A stretch of DNA of 64,000 nucleotides. Source: an uncultured Dysosmobacter sp. (GTDB taxonomy: Bacteria; Bacillota; Clostridia; Oscillospirales; Oscillospiraceae). Each line of letters opens with the position of its first letter. The first letter of the stretch is position 1. Below the pieces are notes generated by a model. That model saw only the letters and a program-made list of their open reading frames with translations. It had not been told where the DNA came from and made no database searches. Below are positions 53,224 through 64,000 of the stretch, piece by piece. The DNA lies in contig CANQPD010000013.1 in NCBI GenBank assembly GCA_947625655.1, positions 1-64,000 on the forward strand, given 5' to 3'. Position numbers and translations under genes: made by a program.

Positions 53224-54573
53224 TCAAATTGTACGATCCAAAACTGTAACACGTGTAATCACATCACGCAAGCGGTCTGAACCAACCATATACTCCAACG
53301 CATCATCAGCGGTGTCAAAGCAGCATTCCGTTTCAGGATGATTCCAAACATAGATTGTGATTTTATCATCTGTCCCATATCGGATAATGCCATAATGAAT
53401 GCCGTTCCATTCGATTTCTACTTCTCCACCACATTTCATGCACCACTTGAAATCGCTGATCGATTTAAAGCGGTTATCTTCCAATGAGTTTTGGGATTTT
53501 AAAATGTGATAGGACATGTCACACCTCCAATATGACTTGAAATCAGGAATATCTCCATCCCAATAGTTTTCTGCTTTACCCCAGTTTGGTCGGTTTCCTT
53601 CCCATGAAATCCTATGGTCGTGAGGAATAGAATGTTGTTTGGGACTGCCATGATCTGAATAGTGCCGCTCCTTGACTGCCCTTCCGTCTGCACCGATCAT
53701 AGTTTCTCTTAAATTCCCGCTACGATCTGTTGTGCGGTTGATGCTGCCAGGTTCACCTATAAAACGTCCATCATCCGGCTTAGAAGGTTTCCATTCTCCG
53801 CCATAGGCACTACCGCCGCCCTTGCCAATGAGGTACGGCTCTATTGTATCACGATTATTACTGTATGTGCCGCCAATTTTAAAGGCATCCAAATCTTCAC
53901 GATGGAAACTACGTTCATAGTTCATATACCGCCAGGAACTGCGTTCGTAATCCACATAGATAATGTTGCCCTGCATTTCGGGAAACGGTGTATTGTAGCA
54001 AATGATTTTTTCCGGCTCAATGCGCCGCAGCATCTCGTTGTATCCAGCCATGAACCACTCTTTTTGATCCTGGCGGTTGTCGTGTTCGGACGCCATGTAG
54101 GTGGAGACAGCCACCACACTGCCTTTTTCGATCCCGTCAAAGCAGAAATCGAACGTGGATTTATCGCCCCAGTTGACGGTGGGAATGACCCGGAGCCCTT
54201 TGGATGCCCAGTAAGCGCCGCACCAACGATTACGAAATACATTGTAAAGCTGCATGACAGGCGCCATTTCCAGGTACATACTGAAATCCGGCGACAGCAC
54301 TGCACGGTACCGGGACAGTTTTTCAATGTCGTTGTCTGGGTTCTTCCAGACCCGCTCGAAGCGATAGTCATATAGGAAGAAGTGTACCATGCGGTCGAGG
54401 TGATTCTGGTCCTCCAGGTGGGTTTTGTCAAAACCGATCAACAAAAGATCATCAAAATCTCCGGGCCTTTCTTGGAACTTAGGAATGATGGGGATTTTTA
54501 ACTTTCCTTTGCCGGGAAACTGGTTGCGAAGCAGCGTCTGACTCGTTCGGTAGTTGTAGTTTTCTTCGGTCAT
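53224..54573 (-). CDS. DUF4417-type protein, intact copy
   Basis: Full-length paralogue of 51649..52993; IPIIPKFQERPGDFDDLLLIGFDKTH...VIPTVNWGDKSTFDFCFDGIEKGSVVAVST. Confidence 0.8.
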   Translation of the reverse strand: MTEENYNYRTSQTLLRNQFPGKGKLKIPIIPKFQERPGDFDDLLLIGFDKTHLEDQNHLDRMVHFFLYDYRFERVWKNPDNDIEKLSRYRAVLSPDFSMYLEMAPVMQLYNVFRNRWCGAYWASKGLRVIPTVNWGDKSTFDFCFDGIEKGSVVAVSTYMASEHDNRQDQKEWFMAGYNEMLRRIEPEKIICYNTPFPEMQGNIIYVDYERSSWRYMNYERSFHREDLDAFKIGGTYSNNRDTIEPYLIGKGGGSAYGGEWKPSKPDDGRFIGEPGSINRTTDRSGNLRETMIGADGRAVKERHYSDHGSPKQHSIPHDHRISWEGNRPNWGKAENYWDGDIPDFKSYWRCDMSYHILKSQNSLEDNRFKSISDFKWCMKCGGEVEIEWNGIHYGIIRYGTDDKITIYVWNHPETECCFDTADDALEYMVGSDRLRDVITRVTVLDRTI

Positions 54574-54715
54574 ATGGAACCTCCTGTATGTAGTAAGGAA
54601 CAAGTCCTTCTACATACAGGCTCCCAAACAACGAAAGTTGCGCATTTCTGTGCGACGACATGAGAAATTTTACAAATTGGTAATAAAAATCGGAGCATCC
54701 CGAAGGACACTCCGA

Positions 54716-54791
<76 letters not shown>

Positions 54792-54967
54792 ATGCATGTT
54801 TTTTGCTTTTTGAAGTCAGCTTATATATATTAGCACGACTTTCCACAAAACGCAAGCCCTATTTTCAAATTTTTTAAAAATTTTTGTGGGCTGGCCGGAG
54901 GTCCCCAAAATTTTCTCTTGACAAGCCGCTTTTCTTCCTGTATTTTAGTGTTCAACAGCAAAATGAA

Positions 54968-55252
54968 CAGATACGATGACAGGGAGAAAGTCTTTTCAGG
55001 ACGCTTCAGAGAGCTGCCGGACGGTGCGAGGCAGCGCAGATGGGAAAGACGTCACTGGCCCTCGAGTATTTCCGCTGAGACCGTTTTGGTTTAGGCGGAA
55101 ACGGGTTTCCTCACCGTTACCAGAGAGGCGGGATTCGCGCGGCGACGCCGTGCCGATGCCGGGAGCGGGCATTTGATATGCCAATGAGAGTGGTACCGCG
55201 GAAGTTCAGGCTTTCGTCTCTTCTAAATGGAGGGGACGAAGGCTTTTTTTGT
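54968..55252 (+). promoter_or_regulatory. T-box leader upstream of leuA
   Basis: T-box motif GAGAGTGGTACCGCGG (~55186-55201) and terminator ggctttcgtctcttctaaatggaggggacgaaggcttttttt. Confidence 0.92.
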
Positions 55253-55294
55253 TGTATGATGACAAATTCGAGATAAGAGCAGGAGGAACCAACC

Positions 55295-56809
55295 ATGAAG
55301 CGCATCAAAATTTTTGACACGACCCTGAGAGACGGCGAGCAGTCCCCCGGCTGCAGCATGAACCTCTCCGAAAAGATCGAAATGGCCAGGCAGCTGGAAA
55401 AGCTGGGCGTGGACGTGATCGAGGCCGGCTTTGCCATCGCGTCTCCCATGGACCACAAGAGCGTCCAGGCCATTGCCGGGGCCGTGACCAACTGCACGGT
55501 GGCCTCTCTGGCCCGCTGCGCCAAGGGCGACATCGACGCCGCCTGGGACGCGGTGAAGAATGCCAAACATCCCCGCATCCACGTCTTCCTGGCCACCAGC
55601 GACATCCATATGGAGTATAAGCTGCGGATGACCCGGGAGCAGGTATTGGAGCGCATCAGCGAGATGGTGGCCTACGCCAAGAGCTTCTGCGACGACATCG
55701 AGTTCTCCGCCGAGGACGCCTCCCGGTCTGACTGGGCGTTCCTGGCCCAGTGCTACTCCAACGCCGTGGCCGCCGGCGCCACCACGCTGAACGTGCCCGA
55801 CACCGTGGGCTACTCCACCCCCCAGGAGATGGCGGACCTGATCACCTATCTCCGGGAGAACATCGCGGGCGTTGAGAATACGGACATCTCCGTCCACTGC
55901 CACAACGACCTGGGGATGGCCGTGGCCAATTCCCTGGCCTGCGTCAAGGCCGGCGCCACCCAGGTGGAGTGCACCGTCAACGGCATCGGCGAGCGGGCGG
56001 GCAACGCCAGCCTGGAGGAGCTGGCCATGGCCCTCAAGACCCGGCGGAGCTACTATGACGCGGAGACCGGCATCAACACCAAGCAGATCTACCGCTCCAG
56101 CAAGCTTCTCAGCAACATCACCGGCGTGCCCATCGCCCCCAGCAAGGCCATTGTGGGCGCCAACGCCTTTGCCCACGAGTCCGGCATCCACCAGCACGGC
56201 GTGCTGGCCAACGCCCAGACCTATGAGATCATGACCCCCGCCGAGGTGGGCGTGCCCCAGAACACCATGGTGCTGGGCAAGCACTCCGGCAAGCACGCCC
56301 TGCGGGAGAAGCTGGAGACCATGGGCTACGAGCTGACCGACGCGGAGCTGGAGGCCGTCTTCGCCCGCTTCAAGACCCTGGCGGACAAGAAGAAGAACAT
56401 CACCGGCTCCGATCTGGAGGCCCTGGTGCTCCACCGCCGCAACAACACCCACGGCGCCTGCCGCCTGGTCAGCCACGTCATCAACGCCGGCGACGGCGTG
56501 CCCAACACCTCCTGCATCAAGCTCAAGCGGGACGACGAGGTGCTGGAGGAGGTGGCCATCGGCTCCGGCCCCCTGGACGCCTCCTTCAAGGCCATCAACC
56601 GGATGCTGGGCATGGACATCAAGCTGGAGAGCTTCAGCCTGAACGCCGTCACCGACGGCGAGGACGCCATCGGCGAGGCCGTGGTGAAGCTGGAGGACCC
56701 CAGCAACGGCGAATCCTACACCGGCACAGGCCTGTCCACGGACATCATCGAGTCCTCTATCCGGGCCTATGTCAACGGCATCAACAAGATCATGGAAGCA
56801 AACGCCTGA
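55295..56809 (+). CDS. leuA: 2-isopropylmalate synthase
   Basis: [41 protein letters not shown]. Confidence 0.97.
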   Translation: MKRIKIFDTTLRDGEQSPGCSMNLSEKIEMARQLEKLGVDVIEAGFAIASPMDHKSVQAIAGAVTNCTVASLARCAKGDIDAAWDAVKNAKHPRIHVFLATSDIHMEYKLRMTREQVLERISEMVAYAKSFCDDIEFSAEDASRSDWAFLAQCYSNAVAAGATTLNVPDTVGYSTPQEMADLITYLRENIAGVENTDISVHCHNDLGMAVANSLACVKAGATQVECTVNGIGERAGNASLEELAMALKTRRSYYDAETGINTKQIYRSSKLLSNITGVPIAPSKAIVGANAFAHESGIHQHGVLANAQTYEIMTPAEVGVPQNTMVLGKHSGKHALREKLETMGYELTDAELEAVFARFKTLADKKKNITGSDLEALVLHRRNNTHGACRLVSHVINAGDGVPNTSCIKLKRDDEVLEEVAIGSGPLDASFKAINRMLGMDIKLESFSLNAVTDGEDAIGEAVVKLEDPSNGESYTGTGLSTDIIESSIRAYVNGINKIMEANA

Positions 56810-56835
56810 CCGTGAGGAAATAAGGAGATAAGACA

Positions 56836-58095
56836 ATGGGAATGACCATGACACAAAAGATCCTGGCGGCGCACGCCGGGCTGCCCGAGGTCCGGGCGGG
56901 ACAGCTGATCCAGGCCCGGCTGGACCTGGTGCTGGGCAACGACATCACCACCCCCGTGGCCATCAACGAATTTGAGGCCGCTGGCTTTGACAAGGTGTTC
57001 GACAAGAGCAGAATTGCCCTGGTGATGGACCACTTCGCCCCCAACAAGGACATCAAGGCCGCCACCCAGTGCAAGCAGTGCCGCACCTTTGCCCGGAAGT
57101 TCGACATCGACCACTATTACGACGTGGGCGCCATGGGCATCGAGCACGCCCTGCTGCCGGAAAAGGGCCTGGTGGCCCCCGGCGAGGCGGTCATCGGCGC
57201 CGACTCCCACACCTGCACCTACGGCGCCCTGGGCGCCTTCTCCACCGGCGTGGGCTCCACCGACATGGGCGCCGCCATGGCGGCGGGCGAGACCTGGTTT
57301 AAAGTCCCCTCCGCCATCAAGGTAAATCTGACCGGCAAGCTCCGCCCCTACGTCTCCGGCAAGGACGTGATCCTGACCCTCATCGGCATGATCGGCGTGG
57401 ACGGCGCCCGCTACCAGTCCCTGGAGTTCACCGGCCCCGGCGTGGCCTCCCTCTCCATCTATGACCGGCTGACCATCTGCAACATGGCTATCGAGGCCGG
57501 CGGCAAAAACGGCATCTTCCCCGTGGACGACGTGACCCGGGCCTATGTGGCGGAACGGGTGGACCGCCCCTGGACCGCCTATGAGGCGGACGCAGACGCC
57601 GAGTACGAGCGCACCGTGGAGATCGATCTCTCCAGCGTGGACTGCACCGTGGCATACCCCCACCTGCCGGAGAACGCCCACAGCGCCCGGGAGGGCAAGG
57701 ACATCGCCATTGACCAGATCGTCATTGGCTCCTGCACCAACGGCCAGCTGGCGGACATGGCCGCCGCCGCCGAAATTTTGAAGGGCCGTCACCTGGCCAA
57801 GGGCGTCCGGGGCATCGTCATTCCCGCCACGGAGCACGTCTACCGGGAGTGCATGCACCTGGGCTACACCGACATCTTCCTGGACGCGGGCTGCATCGTC
57901 TCCACCCCCACCTGCGGGCCCTGCCTTGGCGGCTACATGGGCATCCTGGCGGAGGGCGAGCGCTGCGTCTCCACCACCAACCGCAACTTCGTGGGCCGCA
58001 TGGGCCATGTGAAGAGCGAGGTCTATCTGGCCTCCCCCGCCGTGGCCGCCGCGTCCGGCATCGCCGGGCACATTGCGCACCCCGAGGAGATTTAA
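56836..58095 (+). CDS. leuC: 3-isopropylmalate dehydratase large subunit
   Basis: [41 protein letters not shown]. Confidence 0.97.
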   Translation: MGMTMTQKILAAHAGLPEVRAGQLIQARLDLVLGNDITTPVAINEFEAAGFDKVFDKSRIALVMDHFAPNKDIKAATQCKQCRTFARKFDIDHYYDVGAMGIEHALLPEKGLVAPGEAVIGADSHTCTYGALGAFSTGVGSTDMGAAMAAGETWFKVPSAIKVNLTGKLRPYVSGKDVILTLIGMIGVDGARYQSLEFTGPGVASLSIYDRLTICNMAIEAGGKNGIFPVDDVTRAYVAERVDRPWTAYEADADAEYERTVEIDLSSVDCTVAYPHLPENAHSAREGKDIAIDQIVIGSCTNGQLADMAAAAEILKGRHLAKGVRGIVIPATEHVYRECMHLGYTDIFLDAGCIVSTPTCGPCLGGYMGILAEGERCVSTTNRNFVGRMGHVKSEVYLASPAVAAASGIAGHIAHPEEI

Positions 58096-58211
58096 AGGGG
58101 GGAGCAGGCTCCCCCTTTAGATCCCCCACCACCAGTGACACGGTCACTGGTGAACGCCGCCCAAGGCGGCTGGGTCAATGTATTTTTGTCAGGCGCATGT
58201 CCTGACAAAAA
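58094..58211. repeat. Run of four hairpins in the leuC-leuD intergenic
   Basis: aaaggggggagcaggctccccctttt-like, caccagtgacacggtcactggtg, gccgcccaaggcggc, tttttgtcaggcgcatgtcctgacaaaaa. Confidence 0.65.
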
Positions 58212-58256
58212 TGATTTCAATATTCGCCGGTCTGCGGCGAAATGGAGGATTTATCA

Positions 58257-58754
58257 ATGAACGCACACGGAATCGCGCATAAATACGGGGACCATGTGGA
58301 CACCGACGTCATCATCCCCGCCCGCTATCTCAACACCCAGAGCCATCAGGAGCTGGCCTCCCACTGCATGGAGGACATCGACAAGGAATTCATCAACAAG
58401 GTCCACGACGGCGACATCATGGTGGCCGGACTGAACTTTGGCTGCGGCTCCTCCCGGGAGCACGCCCCCATCGCCATCAAGGCCGCCGGCGTCTCCTGCG
58501 TCATCGCCAAAAACTTCGCCCGCATCTTCTACCGCAACGCCATCAACATCGGCCTGGCCATCCTGGAGTGCCCCGCCGCCAGCGAGGGCATCGACGCGGG
58601 GGACGAGGTGTCCGTGGACTTTGACACCGGCATCATCACCAACGTCACCAAAAACGAGACCTACCAGGCGGAGCCCTTCCCGCCTTTCATCAAGGACATG
58701 ATCGCCAAGGGCGGCCTAATGGCCTCCCTGAAGGCCAGGGAGGCGCGAGCATGA
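58257..58754 (+). CDS. leuD: 3-isopropylmalate dehydratase small subunit
   Basis: [35 protein letters not shown]. Confidence 0.97.
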   Translation: MNAHGIAHKYGDHVDTDVIIPARYLNTQSHQELASHCMEDIDKEFINKVHDGDIMVAGLNFGCGSSREHAPIAIKAAGVSCVIAKNFARIFYRNAINIGLAILECPAASEGIDAGDEVSVDFDTGIITNVTKNETYQAEPFPPFIKDMIAKGGLMASLKAREARA

Positions 58755-59821
58755 ACAAGACAATCGCCATCATCAAGGGCGACGGCATCGGCCCTGAGAT
58801 CGTCACCGAGGCCATGGGCGTGCTGGACGCCGTGGCCGCCAAATTCGGCCACACCTTCACCTACCAGGACGCCCCCATGGGCGGCAACGCCATCGACGCC
58901 TTCGGCGTTCCCCTGCCGGACTCCAGCCTGGAGACCTGTCTGGCCGCCGACAGCGTGCTGCTGGGCGCCGTGGGCGGCCCCAAGTGGGACAGCCAGCCCT
59001 CCGCCAACCGCCCGGAGCGAGGCCTTTTGAAGCTGCGCGCCGCCATGGGCCTTTATACCAATGTCCGCCCCGCCCGGATGTTCAGTGACCTCTCCGCCGC
59101 CTGCCCCCTGCGCTCGGACATCGCCGCCAAGGGCATCGACTTCATGGTGGTGCGGGAGCTGATCGGCGGCGTGTACTTTGGCAGCCATTCCACCGAAGAA
59201 GTGGACGGTGAGCAGAAGGCCACCGACATCATGGCCTATTCTGAGCACGAGATCCGCCGGGTGGCCCATGTGGCCTTCCAGATGGCCCGGAAGCGCCGGA
59301 AGCGGGTCACCTCCATCGACAAGGCCAACGTGCTGGACACCTCCCGCCTGTGGCGGAAGACCGTCACGGAAGTCGCCAGGGAGTACCCCGACGTGGAGCT
59401 GCTGCACATGTACGTGGACAACGCCGCCATGCAGATCGTCCGGGACCCCAGCCAGTTCGACGTCATCGTGACGGAGAACCTGTTCGGCGACATCCTGTCC
59501 GACGAGGCCAGCCAGATCACCGGCTCCATCGGCATGATCCCCTCCTCCAGCATGGGCGAGGGCACCCGGGGATTGTATGAGCCCATCCACGGCTCCGCCC
59601 CGGACATCGCGGGCCAGAACAAGGCCAACCCCATCGGCACCATCCTGGCCGCAGCCATGATGCTGCGGTACAGCTTCGACATGGCCGCCGAGGCCGACGC
59701 CATCGAGAACGCCGTGGACCGCGTCCTGAAGGACGGCTTCCGCTGCGGCGACATCATGCAGAGCGGCGGCACGCTGGTGGGCTGCAGGGAGATGGGCCAG
59801 CAGATCAGAAGCCGCATCTGA
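58751..59821 (+). CDS. leuB: 3-isopropylmalate dehydrogenase
   Basis: [47 protein letters not shown]. Confidence 0.97.
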   Translation: MNKTIAIIKGDGIGPEIVTEAMGVLDAVAAKFGHTFTYQDAPMGGNAIDAFGVPLPDSSLETCLAADSVLLGAVGGPKWDSQPSANRPERGLLKLRAAMGLYTNVRPARMFSDLSAACPLRSDIAAKGIDFMVVRELIGGVYFGSHSTEEVDGEQKATDIMAYSEHEIRRVAHVAFQMARKRRKRVTSIDKANVLDTSRLWRKTVTEVAREYPDVELLHMYVDNAAMQIVRDPSQFDVIVTENLFGDILSDEASQITGSIGMIPSSSMGEGTRGLYEPIHGSAPDIAGQNKANPIGTILAAAMMLRYSFDMAAEADAIENAVDRVLKDGFRCGDIMQSGGTLVGCREMGQQIRSRI

Positions 59822-59838
59822 TCATTTAGCAACATCTT

Positions 59839-60160
59839 CAGGCTGTCGAAAAAGTCCGCTGGACTTCTTCGACAGCCTGAACAATACCTCGCTTTTTGTC
59901 TGCTTCGCATCCAAAAAAGCAGCCTCGGCCCAAAGGAACGGGCCTCGGCAGACTGCACGGAGAGATGTGCAGCCTGCCGCTTCGCGGCGCAACGGGCTGC
60001 TGCCGCAGCCCTTTTGCAGGCATTCGATTCAACACGAGGGAGCTCCCACCCCCTCGTACTCCCCCTGCAAAACGGAACGCTCTTTCTCCAAACAGGTTTT
60101 TTTCGACAAGCTGAAAAGGGCCAGCCGTCTGCGGACGGCTGGCCCTTTTTCCTCTTATCC
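59839..60160. repeat. Intergenic repeat-rich region after leuB, including terminators
   Basis: aggctgtcgaaaaagtccgctggacttcttcgacagcct and aaaagggccagccgtctgcggacggctggccctttt. Confidence 0.55.
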
Positions 60161-60297
60161 GGGGCCACGGGGGCGGCTGTCGGCCGCCCGCCGCAGGCGC
60201 TTTGGGATATGCGCCGCCGTTTTTGTAACCGCTCTGTTCTTGTAATCCGCCCCAAATTCCTCTATGCTGGAAAAAAAGCCGGAAAGAGGTGCGCGCC

Positions 60298-61479
60298 ATG
60301 ACGCCAAAGACGCTGCTGATCCCCGCCCTGCTGGACGACCACTTCCCCCTGCTGCAATATGTGTTTGCCTCGGAGCGCTGGCAGCCGGTGCTGCTGACGG
60401 AGGAGGGCCCCCGTCTGGCGGACCTGGGGCTGCGGTACATCCACAGCGAGATGTGCTATCCCGCCATTCTGGTGACCGGGCAGATCCTGGCGGCGCTGGG
60501 CTCCGGGAAATACGACGTCACCCGCTGCGGCGTGCTGATCGGGCAGGCCGGGGACGAGTGCCGCGGCTCCTGCCTCATCCGCCTGCTGCGGGGCGCGCTG
60601 GACCGGGCGGGGTATCCGCAGGTGGCGCTGCTGTCTTTAAACGTCCGGGCCATTGACCGGGAGGACCGCCTCCCCATCCGCCCCGCCATGATCCATCAGG
60701 CCCTGGCCGCCGCCGTGTGGGGCGACACCCTGGCTGCTCTCCGGGATCAGACCCGACCCCGGGAGGCCGTGCCCGGCGCGGCCGCGGCACTGTGGCTGCA
60801 GTGGATAGAGCTTCTGGGGGAAGATCTGCGGGACGGACAGGCGCTTTCCCGCGCCGCCATCCTGGCCCGGTGCCGGGAGATGACCGCCGCCTTTCAGGCC
60901 CTTGCCCAGGTGGAACAGCCTGTGCAGAAGGTGGCCGTGGTGGGAGAGATCTACACCAAAAACTGCCGTCTCGGCAACTGGGACCTGCGGGAATATCTGG
61001 CGGCGGAGCACTGCCGCGTCGCCGTGGGCGGCCTCACCTGGCAGGCCCTCTACTATATGGATTCCCACGCCCTGAAGGGCCCGCCCGTCCAGCGGGCCTT
61101 TTACCGGGCGGTCCGGCGGTATGCCGCCGCCGTGCAGCGGGATATGCTGGAGATCCTCCACGGCGCGGGCTTTGAGACCCTGCCGCCCTTCGCGGAGCTG
61201 AAGCGGCAGGCGGAGGGCTTTGCGCCCCTGAACTGCACCGTGGCGGACGGCTGGCTTATTGCCGCCGAGGCCGCCGCCTGGGCCAGGCTTGGCTACCGGA
61301 AGATCCTGTGCGTCCAGCCCTTCGCCTGTCTGCCGGGGCACATTTTCGGCAAGGGACAGTACGCCGCCCTCCAGCGCAAGCTGCCAAACGTGCGCCTTGT
61401 CAGCGTGGACTACGACGCCAGCACCGGGGAAGGCACCGTCCAGAGCCGTATCCGCATGCTGCTGGACGAGGCACTGTAG
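60298..61479 (+). CDS. 2-hydroxyacyl-CoA dehydratase/DUF2229-type protein
   Basis: HSEMCYPAILVTGQIL...GQAGDECRGSCLIRLLRGAL; C-terminal QPFACLPGHIFGKGQY...NVRLVSVDYDAS. Confidence 0.8.
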   Translation: MTPKTLLIPALLDDHFPLLQYVFASERWQPVLLTEEGPRLADLGLRYIHSEMCYPAILVTGQILAALGSGKYDVTRCGVLIGQAGDECRGSCLIRLLRGALDRAGYPQVALLSLNVRAIDREDRLPIRPAMIHQALAAAVWGDTLAALRDQTRPREAVPGAAAALWLQWIELLGEDLRDGQALSRAAILARCREMTAAFQALAQVEQPVQKVAVVGEIYTKNCRLGNWDLREYLAAEHCRVAVGGLTWQALYYMDSHALKGPPVQRAFYRAVRRYAAAVQRDMLEILHGAGFETLPPFAELKRQAEGFAPLNCTVADGWLIAAEAAAWARLGYRKILCVQPFACLPGHIFGKGQYAALQRKLPNVRLVSVDYDASTGEGTVQSRIRMLLDEAL

Positions 61480-61652
61480 GCCACTCATACGGATCCTTTC
61501 CTGTTTGTGAACTTTTTTCGTAACTTTCCATTTTTCTTTGCATTTCCAGTTCCATTGTGGTATGCTATCATTGCTTTTTTATGAGCTGTACCATTTTAAT
61601 AAATGTATTTATTTTTCTTCCCGCTCTCCAGGGAGAGCCGGGATCGGAAAGG

Positions 61653-64000
61653 ATGTTTTCAGAAACTATGGGTCTGATGAAAAAAATCTTTGGCGATTAC
61701 AGCTCCCGGGAGCTGAAGTCCATCTATCCCATCGTGGATAAAATCGAGGCCATGGCCGACATGTACAAGGCCATGACCGATGCCCAGCTCCAGGCCAAGA
61801 CGGCGGAGTTCAAGGAGCGCCTCGCCAATGGCGAAACGCTGGACGACATTCTGCCGGAGGCTTTCGCCACCGTGCGGGAGGCCGCCGACCGCGTGCTGGG
61901 CATGCGCCCCTACCGGGTGCAGCTGGTGGGCGGCGTGGTGCTGCACCAGGGCCGCATCGCCGAGATGAAGACCGGCGAGGGCAAGACCCTGGTGGCCACC
62001 CTCCCCGCCTACCTCAACGCCCTGACGGGCCGGGGCGTCCACATCGTCACCGTCAACGACTATCTGGCCAAGCGCGACAGCGAGTGGATGGGCAAGGTCC
62101 ACCGCTTCCTGGGTCTGAAGGTGGGCCTGATCGTCCACGGCCTGACCTCCCAGCAGCGCCAGGAGGCCTATAACGCCGACATCACCTACGGCACCAACAA
62201 CGAGATGGGCTTCGACTACCTGCGGGACAACATGTGCATCTACTCCCAGGAGCTGGTGCAGCGGGGCCACGCCTTCGCCATCGTGGACGAGGTGGACTCC
62301 ATCCTGATCGACGAGGCCCGGACGCCCCTCATCATCTCCGGCCAGGGCGAAAAGTCCACCCAGCTCTATGACATGGCGGAAATGTTCGTCTCCCGCCTGA
62401 AAAAGCAGGTGGTGGTCCAGGTGGACAACAAGGAGGAAGAGGACGCCGACATCGACGCCGACTATGTGGTGGACGAAAAGGCCAAGTCCGCCACCCTCAC
62501 CGCCCGGGGCATCGCCAAGGCGGAGGAATTCTTCCACGTGGAAAACCTGTCCGACCCCTCCAACTCCACCCTGAGCCACCACATCAACCAGGCCCTGAAG
62601 GCCCACGGCACCATGAAGCGGGACATCGACTACGTGGTGAAGGACGGCGAGGTCATCATCGTGGATGAATTCACCGGCCGTCTGATGTTCGGCCGCCGCT
62701 ACTCCAACGGCCTGCACCAGGCCATCGAGGCCAAGGAGCACGTCAACGTCAACAGCGAGAACAAGACCCTGGCCACCATCACCTTCCAGAACTACTTCCG
62801 GCTGTACGACAAGCTCTCCGGCATGACCGGCACCGCCATGACCGAGCAGGAGGAGTTCGGCACCATCTACAACCTGGACATCATCGAGATCCCCACCAAC
62901 CGCCCCAACCAGCGCAATGACCACCACGACGTGGTGTACAAGACCGAGGCGGGCAAGTTCCGGGCCGTCATCCAGCAGATCAAGGAGTGCCACGAAAAGG
63001 GCCAGCCGGTCCTGGTGGGCACGGTGTCCATTGAGAAGAACGAGCTGCTCAGCAAGCTGCTGGCCCGGGAGGGCATCCAGCACAACCTGCTGAACGCCAA
63101 GAACCACGAAAAGGAAGCGGAGATCGTGGCCCAGGCGGGCAAGCTGGGGGCCGTCACCGTGGCCACCAACATGGCGGGCCGCGGCACTGATATCATGCTG
63201 GGCGGCAACGCCGAGTACCTGGCCAAGGCCGACCTGGTGAAGGCGGGCTACTCCGAGGAGGTCATCGTGGACGCCACCGGCTACGCCGACACGGACAACC
63301 AGGAGATCCTGGACGCCCGCAAGCTGTTCGCCGAAAAAATGGCCCAGCACAAGGCGGAGATCGCCGACGAGGCGGAGCAGGTCCGGGCGGCGGGCGGCCT
63401 GTTCATCATCGGCACCGAGCGCCACGAGTCCCGCCGCATCGACAACCAGCTCCGGGGCCGTGCTGGCCGTCAGGGCGACCCCGGCGAGACCCGGTTCTAT
63501 ATCTCCCTGGAGGACGACCTGATGCGCCTCTTCGGCGGCGATCGCATCACCAACATGATGGAGCGGTTCGACCTGGACGAGGACACCCCCATCGAGAACA
63601 AGATGCTGACAAAGGCCATCGAAAACGCCCAGACCACCGTGGAGAGCCGGAACTTCCAGTCCCGCAAGTCCGTGCTGGAATACGACGACGTCATGAACAA
63701 GCAGCGGGAGATCATCTACGCCCAGCGCCGCCAGGTGCTGGACGGCATGGACATCAAGGACACCGTGCTGAACATGATGCACACCTCCATCGCCAACCAC
63801 GTCTCCCTGGCCTTCGCGGAAAATCAGTCCCTGGACGCCAACAGCTACCGCGAGATGCTGCGGGGCCTGGAGGGCATGTACTTCGCCAAGGGCGCCGTCC
63901 GGCTGGACGAGTCTGAGATCGCCGGAAAGAGCCAGGAGGACTTCAACGACCTCTTTATCGAAGCCGCCGAAAAGACCTACGCCGCCAAGGAGGCGGAGAT
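61653..64000 (+). CDS. secA: Preprotein translocase subunit SecA (3' end outside window)
   Basis: [67 protein letters not shown]; frame open to window end. Confidence 0.99.
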   Translation, partial: MFSETMGLMKKIFGDYSSRELKSIYPIVDKIEAMADMYKAMTDAQLQAKTAEFKERLANGETLDDILPEAFATVREAADRVLGMRPYRVQLVGGVVLHQGRIAEMKTGEGKTLVATLPAYLNALTGRGVHIVTVNDYLAKRDSEWMGKVHRFLGLKVGLIVHGLTSQQRQEAYNADITYGTNNEMGFDYLRDNMCIYSQELVQRGHAFAIVDEVDSILIDEARTPLIISGQGEKSTQLYDMAEMFVSRLKKQVVVQVDNKEEEDADIDADYVVDEKAKSATLTARGIAKAEEFFHVENLSDPSNSTLSHHINQALKAHGTMKRDIDYVVKDGEVIIVDEFTGRLMFGRRYSNGLHQAIEAKEHVNVNSENKTLATITFQNYFRLYDKLSGMTGTAMTEQEEFGTIYNLDIIEIPTNRPNQRNDHHDVVYKTEAGKFRAVIQQIKECHEKGQPVLVGTVSIEKNELLSKLLAREGIQHNLLNAKNHEKEAEIVAQAGKLGAVTVATNMAGRGTDIMLGGNAEYLAKADLVKAGYSEEVIVDATGYADTDNQEILDARKLFAEKMAQHKAEIADEAEQVRAAGGLFIIGTERHESRRIDNQLRGRAGRQGDPGETRFYISLEDDLMRLFGGDRITNMMERFDLDEDTPIENKMLTKAIENAQTTVESRNFQSRKSVLEYDDVMNKQREIIYAQRRQVLDGMDIKDTVLNMMHTSIANHVSLAFAENQSLDANSYREMLRGLEGMYFAKGAVRLDESEIAGKSQEDFNDLFIEAAEKTYAAKEAE

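Noticed and set aside
55223-56854. 543-aa minus-strand ORF
   Set aside because: Antisense shadow of leuA
61659-63800. 713-aa minus-strand ORF
   Set aside because: Antisense shadow of secA, which itself is missing from the ORF list only because it runs off the window

Overview
High-GC Firmicutes chromosome segment, probably Oscillospiraceae-like (lineage is inference from gene content and style). Core loci: lysS-greA; ftsEX with an EnvC-like M23 peptidase; tuf-fusA-rpsG-rpsL-L7Ae-rpoC-rpoB; a T-box-controlled leuACDB operon with a tRNA-Pro upstream; the 5' part of secA. Accessory DNA: (1) the end of a tyrosine-integrase element (1..~2660) with a toxin/antitoxin pair and a Pth2-like protein. 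(2) An ECF sigma/anti-sigma locus followed by low-GC secreted proteins, a truncated duplicate and a frameshift. (3) A ~16.4 kb mobilizable element (~29640-46009) inserted in the 3' end of rlmD. It carries a large serine recombinase, MobC/relaxase with a nested out-of-frame gene, a RepA-like ATPase, a DUF6076/sigma-like pair and a 1981-aa SLH surface protein. (4) A tandem DUF4417 gene duplication, one copy frameshifted, beside a tandem structured repeat. Best candidate system: a 141-bp putatively invertible segment (44565-44705). It is bounded by two inverted 26-bp sites, each with 12+2+12 serine-recombinase crossover geometry. It lies between a small serine recombinase gene and the leader of an 86-aa ORF plus the giant SLH surface protein, suggesting a phase-variable adhesin carried on a mobilizable element. 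All calls come from reading the sequence and supplied ORFs; no searches were run.
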